A stretch of DNA of 64,000 bases from Cyanobacteriota bacterium (GTDB lineage Bacteria > Cyanobacteriota > Cyanobacteriia > CACIAM-69d), in assembly GCA_022402445.1 (NCBI GenBank), contig JAKRSF010000008.1, positions 248,001-312,000 on the forward strand, in the 5' to 3' direction. Of the stretch, positions 1 through 12,734 are shown one piece after another (the stretch's first letter is position 1; each line of letters begins with the position of its first letter). A program made the position numbers and the translations under genes. Under the pieces are notes generated by a model, which did no database searches, was not told the origin of the DNA, and was given only the letters and a program-made list of their open reading frames with translations.

Positions 1-2725
1 CCTCGGGGGGGGTCAGGTCGGTCTGGGGGGACGGTTCGTCGGTCCCTGGCCCCATCTCGAATTCCACCCCCAGAAGGCGTTGGATGGCCTGGAGGATGAC
101 TGCCTCGCGCCCCGGTTTGCGGATGAAGTCGTCGCACCCGGCGGCCAAAATCCGCGATCGCTCCTGGTCGAAGGCGCTGGCGGTGAAGGCGATGATCTTG
201 GGGGCGCGATCGCCCAGCCGTTGCTTGATGGTGATCGTGGCGGTCAGGCCATCGAGGCGCGGCATCCGCATGTCCATAAAGATCAGATCCAAGGGCAGGT
301 CTGGCCCCTGGCGATCGCACTGCTCCACCGCCTCAACCCCGTCCGCCGCCTCAAGGACTTCAAAGCCCAGGGGCCGCAGGAGGCGCACCAGCAGGCGGCG
401 ATTGTCCGCATCGTCGTCCGCCACCAAAATGCGGTAGGTGCGCTGGCCGGACCGCAGGCCCACCGGTCGTGTCTGTGATTCGGAGCGGTTGCTGGGGGGG
501 GCGGCCACCTCTAGGGACACCGCAAAACTAAAGCTGCTGCCCTGGCCGGGGGTGCTCTGGACCGTCAGATCGCCCCCCATCAACTGCACAAAACTCCGGG
601 CGATCGATAGGCCCAAGCCCGTGCCCTGCCGCGATCGCTCCCCGCTGCGGGTCTGTAGGAAAGGTTCAAAGAGGCGATCGCGCTCCACCGGTTCGATGCC
701 AATGCCCGTGTCGCGGACGGTGAACTGGAGAAGGGTGAGGGGGGCTGGGCTGGGCTGGGGCTCGGGCTGGGCGGTTTGGGGGGGGGCGATCGCGCGGACG
801 ATCAGGGCCACTTCCCCGCGATCGGTGAACTTCACCCCATTGCTGAGCAAATTGGTGAGCACCTGTTGCAGGCGCAGATCATCGCCCATCACCCAGACGG
901 GCACCGGTTCATCGCACTCCAGGGCCAACGTTAAGCCCTTTTCGCGGGCCTGGAGCGAGAACAAATCCACCGTTTCCCGCAGCAGTTGCCGCAGATCAAA
1001 GGGGCGACGGCTGAGGGTGAGGCGGCCCGCTTCGATTTTGGACAGATCCAAAACCCGATTAATCGACGCCAACAGCCGTTCACCGCTGCGGTCCACAATG
1101 CGCAGATCCTCCCGGTGGGTTTCGGCCATGGCGGGGCTCGCCTCCAGCAGCCGCACGAAGCCCAAGATGGCATTGAGGGGCGATCGCAGTTCGTGGCTCA
1201 TGTTGGCCAAAAATTCGCTCTTGGCCCGGTTGGCGGCCTCCGCGCGATCGCGCGCCTCCCGCAGGGACTCCTGGGTTTGCTCAAGGACTTGGGTGCGCTC
1301 GGCCACCTTGGCTTCAAGCACGCGGTTCTGTTCGATGATGAGCTGCTCATTGGCGCGGGTCATGGCCAGGGCTTGGCGTTCCGCCTCCAGGCGATCGAGA
1401 TCCATCTGACGAATGCGCTCCGCCAGGGCAAAGGACAGCAGCCAGGTCATCACCACCACCGTCACAAACGGCCCCTGGGTCACCAGCCAGCCAAAGGGGG
1501 TAATGCCAAAGATGCCCGCCACGGCAACGAAGGAAATGGCATTGGGCAGCAGAGACGCCACCAACAGCACCCGCGCCGGTCGATAGCCCCGCCATGCGGC
1601 CAGGGCGCTGCCCACCACAATCCAGGTGTTCATGGGGCTCACCAGGAGGGTCACCATTTGATGGGCACCCTGGAGATTGAAGGGAATCAGGGCCACATTC
1701 AGCAGGAACGATGCCTTCAGCCCCCACCCGATCCAGTGCAGCCAGCGATCGCGCCGGTCAAAGAAGTCTTCGGCAAAGAGCATGTAGCCGCCCGACGAGA
1801 CGATGATGCCCAGGACAATGCCGTAGGTGTCTGTCCCGGCGAACCACAGGAATTGGTGGCCGAGGCCGTCGAAGGAGGAGCGATTGATCAGGTAGCCCAG
1901 GGACGAGAGGGCATAGAACAGGTAGCCGCGATCGCGCAGGGCAATGAACAAAAACAGGTTATAGACCGCGATCGAGAGCAAAATCCCCAGCAGGAGAGCC
2001 CGAAAGGCATAGTCCTGGGCCTTGGCGATCGCAAAGGCATCCATCCGCCACAGTCCAATGGGAAAGGTGAGGGCGGACGGCCCCGACAGGCGGAAAAACA
2101 CATCCTGACGGCCTCCGGGCGGCAGATCGAGCCGAAACAGAAAGGTGCGATGGGCAATTTCGCGGGTCGCAAAGGGGCGCATCCGGCCCGTTTCCACCCG
2201 GCGGTAGGCCCCCGTGGCGGTGGGGAGATAGGCCTCTAAAAATCCAATGCGGGCGTCGTCCAGCAGCAGTTGCCAGGGGGCTGGATCGTCCGCCGTCCGG
2301 GCCAGGGGCAGCCGCACCCACACGGCCCCTGATACAAACCCCAGGTTGGGGACCGTTTGGCAGTTGCGTTCAAAGCGAAATTCCTCCGTCATGCCGGGAG
2401 TGGGGGGGGCCGCCGCCGCGATCGCGATTACATCTTCAAAGGTCAGCCGTTCCTGGGGATCCCGCAGCATCTCCAGATGGCCGCTGGCGTAGACCGATTC
2501 CTGCTCCGTCGCCGTCAGGGTCAGCACCGGGGCGCGATCGCCCACGCCGCAGGGACTCGCCGCGATCGCCGACGGCATCCCCCCACCCCCCAGGGCCAAA
2601 ACCAAAGCCAAAGCCAAAACCACGGCCAAACCCACGGCCACCACCCCAAGGAAGCCCCGCCCCCCGCCCCGGATCAGCGCCCCGAAGCGTCCCCATCCCC
2701 CATGCCGCGATCGCCCCCGTTTCAC
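1..2725 (-). CDS. 7TMR-DISM hybrid sensor histidine kinase (3' end beyond window)
   Basis: Membrane sensor kinase, open from a GTG at 2725 to the window edge (908 codons seen, no stop). The N-terminus is a basic stretch (MKRGRSRH) and a long Leu/Val/Ala-rich signal or anchor ending near AIAASPC. Next come a periplasmic 7TMR-DISMED2-type domain, seven hydrophobic segments (about 2000-1440), a coiled coil, and a HisKA box reading [15 protein letters not shown] with His511. An HATPase domain and a C-terminal receiver follow (phosphoacceptor about Asp818 in FMDMRMPRLDG, conserved Lys in DDFIRKP). The GTG overlaps the TGA of the upstream gene by four bases (GTGA), so the two are probably translationally coupled. 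This start is chosen because it gives both the signal-like leader and the overlap; the ATG at 2703 is out of frame. Ligand unknown. Confidence 0.88.
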   Translation of the reverse strand, partial: MKRGRSRHGGWGRFGALIRGGGRGFLGVVAVGLAVVLALALVLALGGGGMPSAIAASPCGVGDRAPVLTLTATEQESVYASGHLEMLRDPQERLTFEDVIAIAAAAPPTPGMTEEFRFERNCQTVPNLGFVSGAVWVRLPLARTADDPAPWQLLLDDARIGFLEAYLPTATGAYRRVETGRMRPFATREIAHRTFLFRLDLPPGGRQDVFFRLSGPSALTFPIGLWRMDAFAIAKAQDYAFRALLLGILLSIAVYNLFLFIALRDRGYLFYALSSLGYLINRSSFDGLGHQFLWFAGTDTYGIVLGIIVSSGGYMLFAEDFFDRRDRWLHWIGWGLKASFLLNVALIPFNLQGAHQMVTLLVSPMNTWIVVGSALAAWRGYRPARVLLVASLLPNAISFVAVAGIFGITPFGWLVTQGPFVTVVVMTWLLSFALAERIRQMDLDRLEAERQALAMTRANEQLIIEQNRVLEAKVAERTQVLEQTQESLREARDRAEAANRAKSEFLANMSHELRSPLNAILGFVRLLEASPAMAETHREDLRIVDRSGERLLASINRVLDLSKIEAGRLTLSRRPFDLRQLLRETVDLFSLQAREKGLTLALECDEPVPVWVMGDDLRLQQVLTNLLSNGVKFTDRGEVALIVRAIAPPQTAQPEPQPSPAPLTLLQFTVRDTGIGIEPVERDRLFEPFLQTRSGERSRQGTGLGLSIARSFVQLMGGDLTVQSTPGQGSSFSFAVSLEVAAPPSNRSESQTRPVGLRSGQRTYRILVADDDADNRRLLVRLLRPLGFEVLEAADGVEAVEQCDRQGPDLPLDLIFMDMRMPRLDGLTATITIKQRLGDRAPKIIAFTASAFDQERSRILAAGCDDFIRKPGREAVILQAIQRLLGVEFEMGPGTDEPSPQTDLTPPE

Positions 2726-4242
2726 AACCGTGCCCCGCCTACCCCATCAACCTGCGCCGCCACCGTCATCTCAAACACCGACCCCACCCCCGGCACAAAC
2801 TCCAGCCGCAGGACCCCCCCGTGGTTGCCCACCACCACCTGATGGCTCGCCGCCAGGTGCAGATTGAGGGCCGGATCGTCCGTCATTTCCGGGTGCCGCG
2901 AATCGTAATGGTACGGGCGATCGCACGATTCCAAACCGCAGCCATTGTCCCGAATCGTGATGCGCACCCAGCCGTTGCCCTGGTCATCGCGATCGAGGGC
3001 CGTCTCAATGGCAATCATCGGCGCGCCCCCCAGCCGCCGCATCTCAACGGCCCGATCAATCGCCGCGATCGCCTGCCGCAGCCAATCGATCAGCACCCAC
3101 GTCAACTGGCCCCCATAGCAGGAAATCTTCGGCAGATCATCCCCCCCCCGCTCCACCGCGATCGCCGCACGGCGACCATCCCCCCGCAATTTCTGGGCCA
3201 GCAGCAGCACCGCACTCTCGATCGCCCCATCGAGATCCCAAAGCCGCCGCTCCGACTCATCCAACTGGGAAAACACCCCCAGCGCCGTCGTCACCCCCTG
3301 GATGCGATCGGCCCCATGCTGCATCGCCCGCAGCAAACGCGGAAAATCCTCCCGCACAAACTCCAGATCCACCGCCTCCAGGCAGTCCGCCACCGCCAGC
3401 GGCGGATCCGGGAGCGCCCGCTGATACGCCTCCACCAGGGCCAGCAACTGTTCCACATACCGCATCGCCGGCCCCACATTGCAGCGAACGAAGCTCATGG
3501 GATTATTCATCTCCTGGGCCACCCCCGCCGCCAACTGGCCCATCCCCACCAATTGCGCCCGCCGCAACTGCTCAAGCTGGCTGCGCTGGAGCGCCTCAAG
3601 GGCCTCCTGCAAGCGGTGATTTTGCTGCTCGATCACCCGCCGCGATCGCTGCAACTCCAGTTGATTTTCAATGCGCGCCAGCACCTCCTCAAGATGGAAC
3701 GGTTTTGTAATGTAATCCGCCCCGCCCACCTGAAACGCCCGCACCTTATCGAGGGCATCATCCAACGCACTCAAAAAAATCACCGGAATCAATCGCGTTT
3801 CCCCATTTTGCTTGAGCAGTTGACAGGTGTCATAGCCATTGCGCCCCGGCATATTAATATCGAGCAAAATCACATCCGGCTGTTCCCGCTCCACCGCCAG
3901 CAGCGCCATGTCCGAATTGATCGCCTTGCGCACCCGATAGCCATAGTCCACCAGCAGCGACGACAGCAGCCGAATATTGTCGAGGGTGTCATCCACAATC
4001 AAAATATTGCCGCGCCAAGGATGGTCTGGGGTGGGCGAAAAGCTCTGGGGACCAGCAACAGCATTCATGGCAGGATTCACATCACGGTTGGGGCCAGCAT
4101 TGCGATCGGTCGCTGGGGCGTCCGGGGGATCCGCATTGGGCTCCAGCGTTAGGTTCAAGGGGGAATAAACCGCCCTGGGGGAATCCTTGAAAGGGGGAAA
4201 AATCGGGTGATTGGTGGGGAATAGGGCCGCAGGATAATTCAT
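2722..4242 (-). CDS. receiver protein with degenerate histidine-kinase half (pseudokinase)
   Basis: 506 residues. A disordered Pro/Asn-rich leader of about 75 residues precedes an apparently intact receiver (78-195): acidic pair VDD, phosphoacceptor Asp128 in LLDINMPGRNGYD, Lys180. A coiled coil leads into a kinase core of the cyanobacterial GVAHEINNP class, but the phosphoacceptor His is Gln243 (GVAQEMNNP). The N-box reads WLRQAIAAI, so the Mg-binding Asn is also gone, and the G2 region (456-470) lacks its glycines; only the G1 motif DNGCGL remains. Known kinases of this type need all of these, so I infer it cannot autophosphorylate and acts as a phosphorylatable adaptor or decoy. It lies 72 bp after the MHYT kinase gene and overlaps the next kinase by four bases. 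Met59 (4068) is an alternative start that still keeps the receiver. Confidence 0.85.
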   Translation of the reverse strand: MNYPAALFPTNHPIFPPFKDSPRAVYSPLNLTLEPNADPPDAPATDRNAGPNRDVNPAMNAVAGPQSFSPTPDHPWRGNILIVDDTLDNIRLLSSLLVDYGYRVRKAINSDMALLAVEREQPDVILLDINMPGRNGYDTCQLLKQNGETRLIPVIFLSALDDALDKVRAFQVGGADYITKPFHLEEVLARIENQLELQRSRRVIEQQNHRLQEALEALQRSQLEQLRRAQLVGMGQLAAGVAQEMNNPMSFVRCNVGPAMRYVEQLLALVEAYQRALPDPPLAVADCLEAVDLEFVREDFPRLLRAMQHGADRIQGVTTALGVFSQLDESERRLWDLDGAIESAVLLLAQKLRGDGRRAAIAVERGGDDLPKISCYGGQLTWVLIDWLRQAIAAIDRAVEMRRLGGAPMIAIETALDRDDQGNGWVRITIRDNGCGLESCDRPYHYDSRHPEMTDDPALNLHLAASHQVVVGNHGGVLRLEFVPGVGSVFEMTVAAQVDGVGGARL

Positions 4243-4314
4243 GGCTAAAGGGGTAGAAAAGGGATGATCAATGGGGGGAATTGGATTAGAAAAAAGCGTC
4301 CGGTGTCCGTGGCT

Positions 4315-7764
<3,450 letters not shown>

Positions 7765-8051
7765 TGCAAACGATGGGTTGCTCTAGGGCTTGTCGGTCTA
7801 GCTCGCCACAGATCTCTAAGGCCCCGCCATGGGGATGCCCCCACGGCCCCGTGGGCCTCCCATAACCGTCTGTGCCCCCCATGGATCCCCTCATCCGGTG
7901 GCAAGCACGGCCAAAGCAGCTCGTTTGCCGTTCCTGCCCACCCACGATTCCCCAATCAGGGCGGCAGAAGCGACCATTGCCACCATAGATCCCCAACATA
8001 AGGGGAAGATAAGATTTCTGGATCTTTACGAAATATTTTTAACGGCTCCGG

Positions 8052-8462
8052 TCACCTCGATGGGTCGGGCGGCGCGATCGCCCAGCCCAGCAAGGCCGCC
8101 ACCTGTTGCCCCAGCAGCAGCGGATCGAAGGGTTTTGTCAGGGTTCCGCGCAAATTGGCCGGCCGCTGCCGCCCCGCCCAGGTGATCTCATCCGCCGTGG
8201 GCACCTTGGCCGTGAGGAACACCGTTGGGATGATGGCGGTTTGGGGGTCATCCTGAAGCCGTTCTAAAAACGCCATGCCATCGAGATCCGGCATGGACAT
8301 GTCGAGCAAAATGGCATCGGGCTGCACCTGATGGGCCGCTTGCAGGCCGATCGCGCCGCACTCCGCCTCAATGACTTCCCAGCCGCACAGGTGTTCTAGG
8401 GAGAGGCGAATGATGCTACGGATGCGGGCTTCGTCATCAACCAGCAGGATGCGTTTGGTCAT
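8052..8462 (-). CDS. single-domain response regulator (CheY/CheB-type receiver)
   Basis: 136 residues, receiver domain only: acidic pair LLVDDE, phosphoacceptor Asp54 in ILLDMSMPDLDG, the Thr of FLTAK, and Lys110 in LTKPFDP. There is no output domain, so it probably shuttles phosphate or binds a partner. Its first 26 bases overlap the end of the larger regulator gene upstream, so the two are co-transcribed and probably co-translated. The next gene downstream, the MHYT hybrid kinase, starts 287 bp away; the two may form separate transcription units, but all point the same way. Cognate kinase not provable from sequence. Confidence 0.88.
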   Translation of the reverse strand: MTKRILLVDDEARIRSIIRLSLEHLCGWEVIEAECGAIGLQAAHQVQPDAILLDMSMPDLDGMAFLERLQDDPQTAIIPTVFLTAKVPTADEITWAGRQRPANLRGTLTKPFDPLLLGQQVAALLGWAIAPPDPSR

Positions 8463-10482
8463 GGGAAGGGGAGTGCGGCGGCGGCGGCGGCGGCGGCGAT
8501 AGGGGGGCGCGGCTTCCGGGGGGCAGGCGCAGGAGGGTGCGCGATCGCAGGGTTTGGGGGGCGACGGGATAGGGTAATACGTCGTCGAAGCCCGCCTGGA
8601 ATGCCGCTGATTCTATTGTGGGGGTAGTGTCCGGGTCGATGACAAGAATCAACAGGGGGGGGCGGGGGGGAGTTTGGTGGATCAGTTGCCCGAGGGTGAG
8701 GCCGCTGAGGTCTGGCAGTTGCCAATGGATGAGGAGGATGTCGAGGGGGGTGCGATCGCGGTCGGTCCAGAGGGCGATCGCGGTGGGGTAGTGGCGGGCT
8801 GGCTGGGGGAGATAGGGGCGCAGGGCGGTGGCGATCGCCTGGGCGCGGTGGGGGTTGCCATCGACGAGGGCGACGGTGGGGGGGCGTGTGGACCGGTGTT
8901 CCTGGGCGATGGCTAGGGCCGTTTGGATGGGGCCGTGGGGATCCCCCTGGCGATCGAGGAAGCGATCGGCCCCCCGCCGCAGGATCGCCACCCGCTGGGG
9001 GATGTCCATGGCGGCGGCGTCAATGAGGGCGATCGTGGGCAGCCGCAACCCGCGCGATCGCACCTCCGCCAACCGCCACAGGCCGGCGCGATCGCCCACC
9101 CCCGCCCCAAAGTCCACCAGGGCCGCCACGGGGGGGGCAGGGGCCATCTGGGCGGGCACGGGAGCCTGGAGCGATCGCCGCCGCAGCCGACACCCCAGGC
9201 TTTGGGCCGCCGCCGCCAGGGCCTTGAACAGGGCATCGTCCTCCGTGAACAGCACCAGGGGGCGATCGAGGGGGGCGTCCGGCGTCGCCGGGGGGGGCAA
9301 CGGCTCCATCGCACCCACCGGGTCCGGGGCACCGGGCACCGCCGCATCCGCCGCCAGGGTTTGCCCCAGGGCCTTCAACAGCCGCCGCAGTGGAACCGTG
9401 GGCACCGCGATCGCCCGCCCCTGGGCCGCCGCCAGCAGGGTTTCTAGGTTGCCCGCCAGGATGGAGCCCGGTTCATTGCCCAGGGTGCCGAGCCCCCCCC
9501 GCAGTTGATGGGCCGCCGCCAGGGCCGCCGCCAGCAGGGCATCGGTTGCGGCGGTGGGGGGCCGTTCCGACTCTAGGGCCTGGGCGAGCCGCTGCAGGGC
9601 CGCCACCTCCGGGCCGTAGTCCACCCCCAATTCCGCGATCGCCCGTTGCAGGGATGCCTGGGCTGAGCCCTCCCGCCCCGGCCTGGGGAATGGGGGCACC
9701 GCTGGCCCCTCGGAATCACCGGCAACCTCCTCCCCCGCCCCGAACCCTTCCCCCAGGGCCGCCCCCGCCTCGCCGCCAAAGGTCACCGCCACCTCATCGG
9801 CGGCCTCCAGACGCACCCGCAACCGGTAGCCCATGCCCCGCACGGTTTCGATCGGATCCCCCTGGAGCCCCGCCCGCCTGAGGGCCTGCCGCAAATCCTT
9901 GATGCCATTGGTCACCGTGCCGCAACCGGGCGATCGCCCCGTCGGCCAGAGCAAGTCCAAAATCGCGGAGCGGCTAAAAATCCGCTGGGGATGGCTCAAA
10001 AACAATTCCAGCAATCGATACTGCTGGGGCGCAAGCTGCACGGGCACCCCATGGACCGTGACGCGCACCGATAGCCGATCAAGCCGCAGCGGCCCCCATT
10101 CCAACTGGTTGCCCCCCACGACCGCCAGGGGCGATCGCCGCAGCAGCGCCCGAATCCGCGCCAGCAACACTCCCGGATCAAAGGGTTTTCGCACATAGTC
10201 ATCGGCCCCCGCATCCAGCCCCGCCACCACATCCGCCGATCGCGCCGTCAGCAGCAAGATTGGACTGCGGCACCGCTCCTCCCGCAACCGACGACAGAGA
10301 TCAATGCCATCGGCATCCGGCAGCATCACATCCAGCAGGATGGCGTTGTAGTGCTGCTCCAGGGCCAGGGCAAACCCTTCCCCCGCCGTCGCTGCCAAAT
10401 CCACGGCATAGCGACGCTGGCGCAGCAAATGCAGCAGCAAGGCCCCAAGGGCGCGATCGTCATCGATAACTAGCAGTTTCAA
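8437..10482 (-). CDS. multidomain OmpR-type response regulator (REC-wHTH-Hpt-REC-REC)
   Basis: 681 residues. Receiver 1 (1-115) is complete: VIDDD, Asp51 in ILLDVMLPDADG, Lys99. An OmpR/PhoB winged helix (about 125-225, ending TVRGMGYRLRV) should bind DNA. An Ala/Gly-rich linker leads to an Hpt helix bundle whose motif AHQLRGGLGTLGNE places the phosphoacceptor at His325. Two further receiver-like domains follow. The second (about 403-520) has no clear acceptor (ALVDFGAG). In the third (about 550-665) the acceptor position is His in LLIHWQLPDLSG where Asp is expected. It could take phosphate from the neighbouring hybrid kinases through Hpt, while the degenerate receivers probably serve in protein contacts. 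Downstream it overlaps the single-receiver gene. Confidence 0.88.
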   Translation of the reverse strand: MKLLVIDDDRALGALLLHLLRQRRYAVDLAATAGEGFALALEQHYNAILLDVMLPDADGIDLCRRLREERCRSPILLLTARSADVVAGLDAGADDYVRKPFDPGVLLARIRALLRRSPLAVVGGNQLEWGPLRLDRLSVRVTVHGVPVQLAPQQYRLLELFLSHPQRIFSRSAILDLLWPTGRSPGCGTVTNGIKDLRQALRRAGLQGDPIETVRGMGYRLRVRLEAADEVAVTFGGEAGAALGEGFGAGEEVAGDSEGPAVPPFPRPGREGSAQASLQRAIAELGVDYGPEVAALQRLAQALESERPPTAATDALLAAALAAAHQLRGGLGTLGNEPGSILAGNLETLLAAAQGRAIAVPTVPLRRLLKALGQTLAADAAVPGAPDPVGAMEPLPPPATPDAPLDRPLVLFTEDDALFKALAAAAQSLGCRLRRRSLQAPVPAQMAPAPPVAALVDFGAGVGDRAGLWRLAEVRSRGLRLPTIALIDAAAMDIPQRVAILRRGADRFLDRQGDPHGPIQTALAIAQEHRSTRPPTVALVDGNPHRAQAIATALRPYLPQPARHYPTAIALWTDRDRTPLDILLIHWQLPDLSGLTLGQLIHQTPPRPPLLILVIDPDTTPTIESAAFQAGFDDVLPYPVAPQTLRSRTLLRLPPGSRAPLSPPPPPPPHSPSHDQTHPAG

Positions 10483-10815
10483 GGGCGCTGGAAAGGCTTA
10501 AATCGTCGCTTTCATCCCCCCATCCTAGTTTCATCGCGAATCCTCAAGCAATCGCGCTCCGGCGGCGGCGATGGCCCTTGGGGGGGGCTATTCCAGATTT
10601 TGGCAAAAATACGGGATTTTATTGGGTGATTCACCCCAGGGCGCGTTTGGAAGGGCGGGCGGGCGAGCTGCCGTGGCGGGAACTGGCCTGTCCACGGATG
10701 CCAAAAACTGGTCCGTTAGCGATCAAGGGGACGAGGCGGCCCCGAATATTAGGGCCTTCAAAATCACACGAAAGTGACATGAGGGTTCAGTTGATGGCCT
10801 AGGCTGCCCCATGCC
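10483..10815. other. intergenic region, nothing recognised
   Basis: 333 bp between two minus-strand genes. It should hold the terminator of the Hsp70-like gene and the promoter of the large regulator. There is no convincing hairpin with a T-tract, no strong -35/-10 pair and no credible small reading frame. Confidence 0.5.
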
Positions 10816-12726
10816 CTAGCCGATCGCGAGGGGGTCGGGGCAGTCGGCGATTGGCTCGACCATGCCCTGGTGGCCCCTGGCCCAGAGGGAGCTGAGGTAG
10901 CGCTGCCAATGGAAGCTGGCCTCGCGATCGCGCCAGTAGGTATTGGTGTCTGGGTTGTATTGGAAGGGGTAATGGTTGCGCAGTTGGGCATAGTCGGGGC
11001 GATCGCGGGAGGCGGGGATCACGGCGCTACCGTCGGTGGGGGTGGGGATGAGGCCCTGGGGAAGGTCGCCCCGGAGCAGGGCATAGAGGCGATCGCCGCC
11101 CCCTCGGGTATTGATGCCCCGTTCGTCCAACTGTCGCCAGAGGTCCGCGATCGCGATCGGCGTTTCCGGCACCGCCCGCAGCAGTTCTCCGAACAGGAAA
11201 TAGTCATCGTAGGGCTGGGGGGCGGGCACGAGGGCGGGGGGCAACTCGGCCCAGCGGGCGGCACCGGCGGCGGTGCGGACAGCGGCATCCGGCACGAGGG
11301 CGGGCGCTTCGGCGATGAGTTCCGCCCAGGGGAATTTTTGGCGCAGCCACCGCACCACGGGCACCATGGAGCCGACGCCGCCACTGCACAGCACCCGGTC
11401 CACCCGCTCGGGGGCAATGCCGCCGCGACCGAGCAGTTGATTGAGTTCGTGGTTGAACCGCTCTAGCCACGGCCCCATGACCTGTTCCTGCCAGATTTGG
11501 GGGGAAATGCGCCAGGTGCGATCGCCCAGGGCGAGGCCCACTTCTAGGTTTTCGATGGCTTGCAGTTGACCCTTGAGCCGTTCGGCTAGGCCCAGGAGGG
11601 TGCGTCCGTCGGGCGATCGCCTGAGCCGCTGGCGCAACCGTCGCCGTTGGGGGCGATCGTCCTGGGCGGGGGTGGGGAGGGGGTCGTCGTCCTGGTCCGG
11701 TTGGGGCTCGATTAGGCCGAGGGCAGCGCGATCGCCCGCCGTGGGGCACAGCAGTTGATAGAGGGCATCGTCGGTCATGGCGTGGCCGCCACTGGCAAAG
11801 CCGTGCAAAATCACCCGTTCCGGCAGCCGCCCGGACGCCAGGGCAAAGCCGCCACCGCTGGCCCCCACCCGCACCGACAGGATGGCCCCCTGGGCGATCG
11901 CCTCGTCCGATGGATGGTCCCCGAGCCAACCCGCCAGGGCCGCTAGGGGTTCCGCCACAAAGGCCACCTGCGCCGGTTGGGTGACCAGCCCCGCCGCGAT
12001 CGCCGCCTCCCGCAGGTTGAATCGATAGGCCGCCGTGGCCCCCACGGGCTCCGTGAAGGTCACCGTGGCCAGGGTCCGCAGGGCGGCGGCCAGGGTGGTG
12101 GTGTCCAGATCCGTGGCCCCAACGGTCCAGCGCCCCGGACCGGGATCCGCAAAGGGGGTCGCCAGCAGGGCCGCCGCCGCCCGCACCAGCCACTGGAAGG
12201 CGATGGATTCGTTCGGGGGACAGGCTGCCGGGGGCCAGATCCGGGGCTCTAGATCCGCCGTTCCCGGCAGGGTCCAGGGGAGGGCGTCCTGGAGATCCGG
12301 GACGAAATTTTCCAAGAGCAGTCCCGGCTGTTCTGGGCCATGGGCGGTTCTGAGGTCTAGATTTGGGGCGGTGCGCGCGGCGATCGCGGCCCGGTCGAGG
12401 GCTTCAAACCCAACCGGCAACGGTTCCAACAGGCCCCGCCGCACCTGGGGATCGGCGAGCGATCGCGCGGCCCCCTGGTCCCGCCGCAGCCATGCCACCG
12501 CCGGTAGCCGATCCTCGAGTTGCTGTCCGTCGGGCGATCGCCAATGGAGGGGATAGGTGCGGCTGTTCCCGCGATCGCGCAGGACCATCGTCAGGCCCGT
12601 TGTCCCCAGATCAATCCCCAGGTGCCAACGGTCCCCATCGCGATCCTCCCCGTCGGCCCCGGCGATCGCCCCCTCATCCCAGGGGGAAACGGTCAGATCC
12701 ACCGGCTCCGGCAACGGCTCAGCCAC
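10816..12726 (-). CDS. Hsp70/actin-superfamily ATPase (DnaK-related protein)
   Basis: 636 residues. The phosphate-1 loop HLGIDLGTTG (36-44) and a phosphate-2/adenosine-type segment VLCSGGVGSMVPVV (around 445-455) place it in the Hsp70/actin ATPase fold. The canonical DnaK substrate-binding domain is not visible, and the C-terminal part (after about 510) is unfamiliar. It is therefore better described as a DnaK-related ATPase than as a chaperone. The GTG start is 8 bp after the stop of the giant acidic protein, and the AGGA of that stop region can serve as ribosome-binding site, so the pair is an operon. An A9 run at the end of the upstream gene could also allow a frameshift into this frame, which stays open in between. 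Its client is unknown; the upstream partner is the obvious candidate. Confidence 0.8.
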   Translation of the reverse strand: MAEPLPEPVDLTVSPWDEGAIAGADGEDRDGDRWHLGIDLGTTGLTMVLRDRGNSRTYPLHWRSPDGQQLEDRLPAVAWLRRDQGAARSLADPQVRRGLLEPLPVGFEALDRAAIAARTAPNLDLRTAHGPEQPGLLLENFVPDLQDALPWTLPGTADLEPRIWPPAACPPNESIAFQWLVRAAAALLATPFADPGPGRWTVGATDLDTTTLAAALRTLATVTFTEPVGATAAYRFNLREAAIAAGLVTQPAQVAFVAEPLAALAGWLGDHPSDEAIAQGAILSVRVGASGGGFALASGRLPERVILHGFASGGHAMTDDALYQLLCPTAGDRAALGLIEPQPDQDDDPLPTPAQDDRPQRRRLRQRLRRSPDGRTLLGLAERLKGQLQAIENLEVGLALGDRTWRISPQIWQEQVMGPWLERFNHELNQLLGRGGIAPERVDRVLCSGGVGSMVPVVRWLRQKFPWAELIAEAPALVPDAAVRTAAGAARWAELPPALVPAPQPYDDYFLFGELLRAVPETPIAIADLWRQLDERGINTRGGGDRLYALLRGDLPQGLIPTPTDGSAVIPASRDRPDYAQLRNHYPFQYNPDTNTYWRDREASFHWQRYLSSLWARGHQGMVEPIADCPDPLAIG

Positions 12727-12734
12727 CGCAAATC

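Noticed and set aside
2821-4152. 443-codon plus-strand open frame, His/Arg/Gln-rich
   Set aside because: Antisense of the receiver-pseudokinase gene, whose receiver and kinase motifs are clear.
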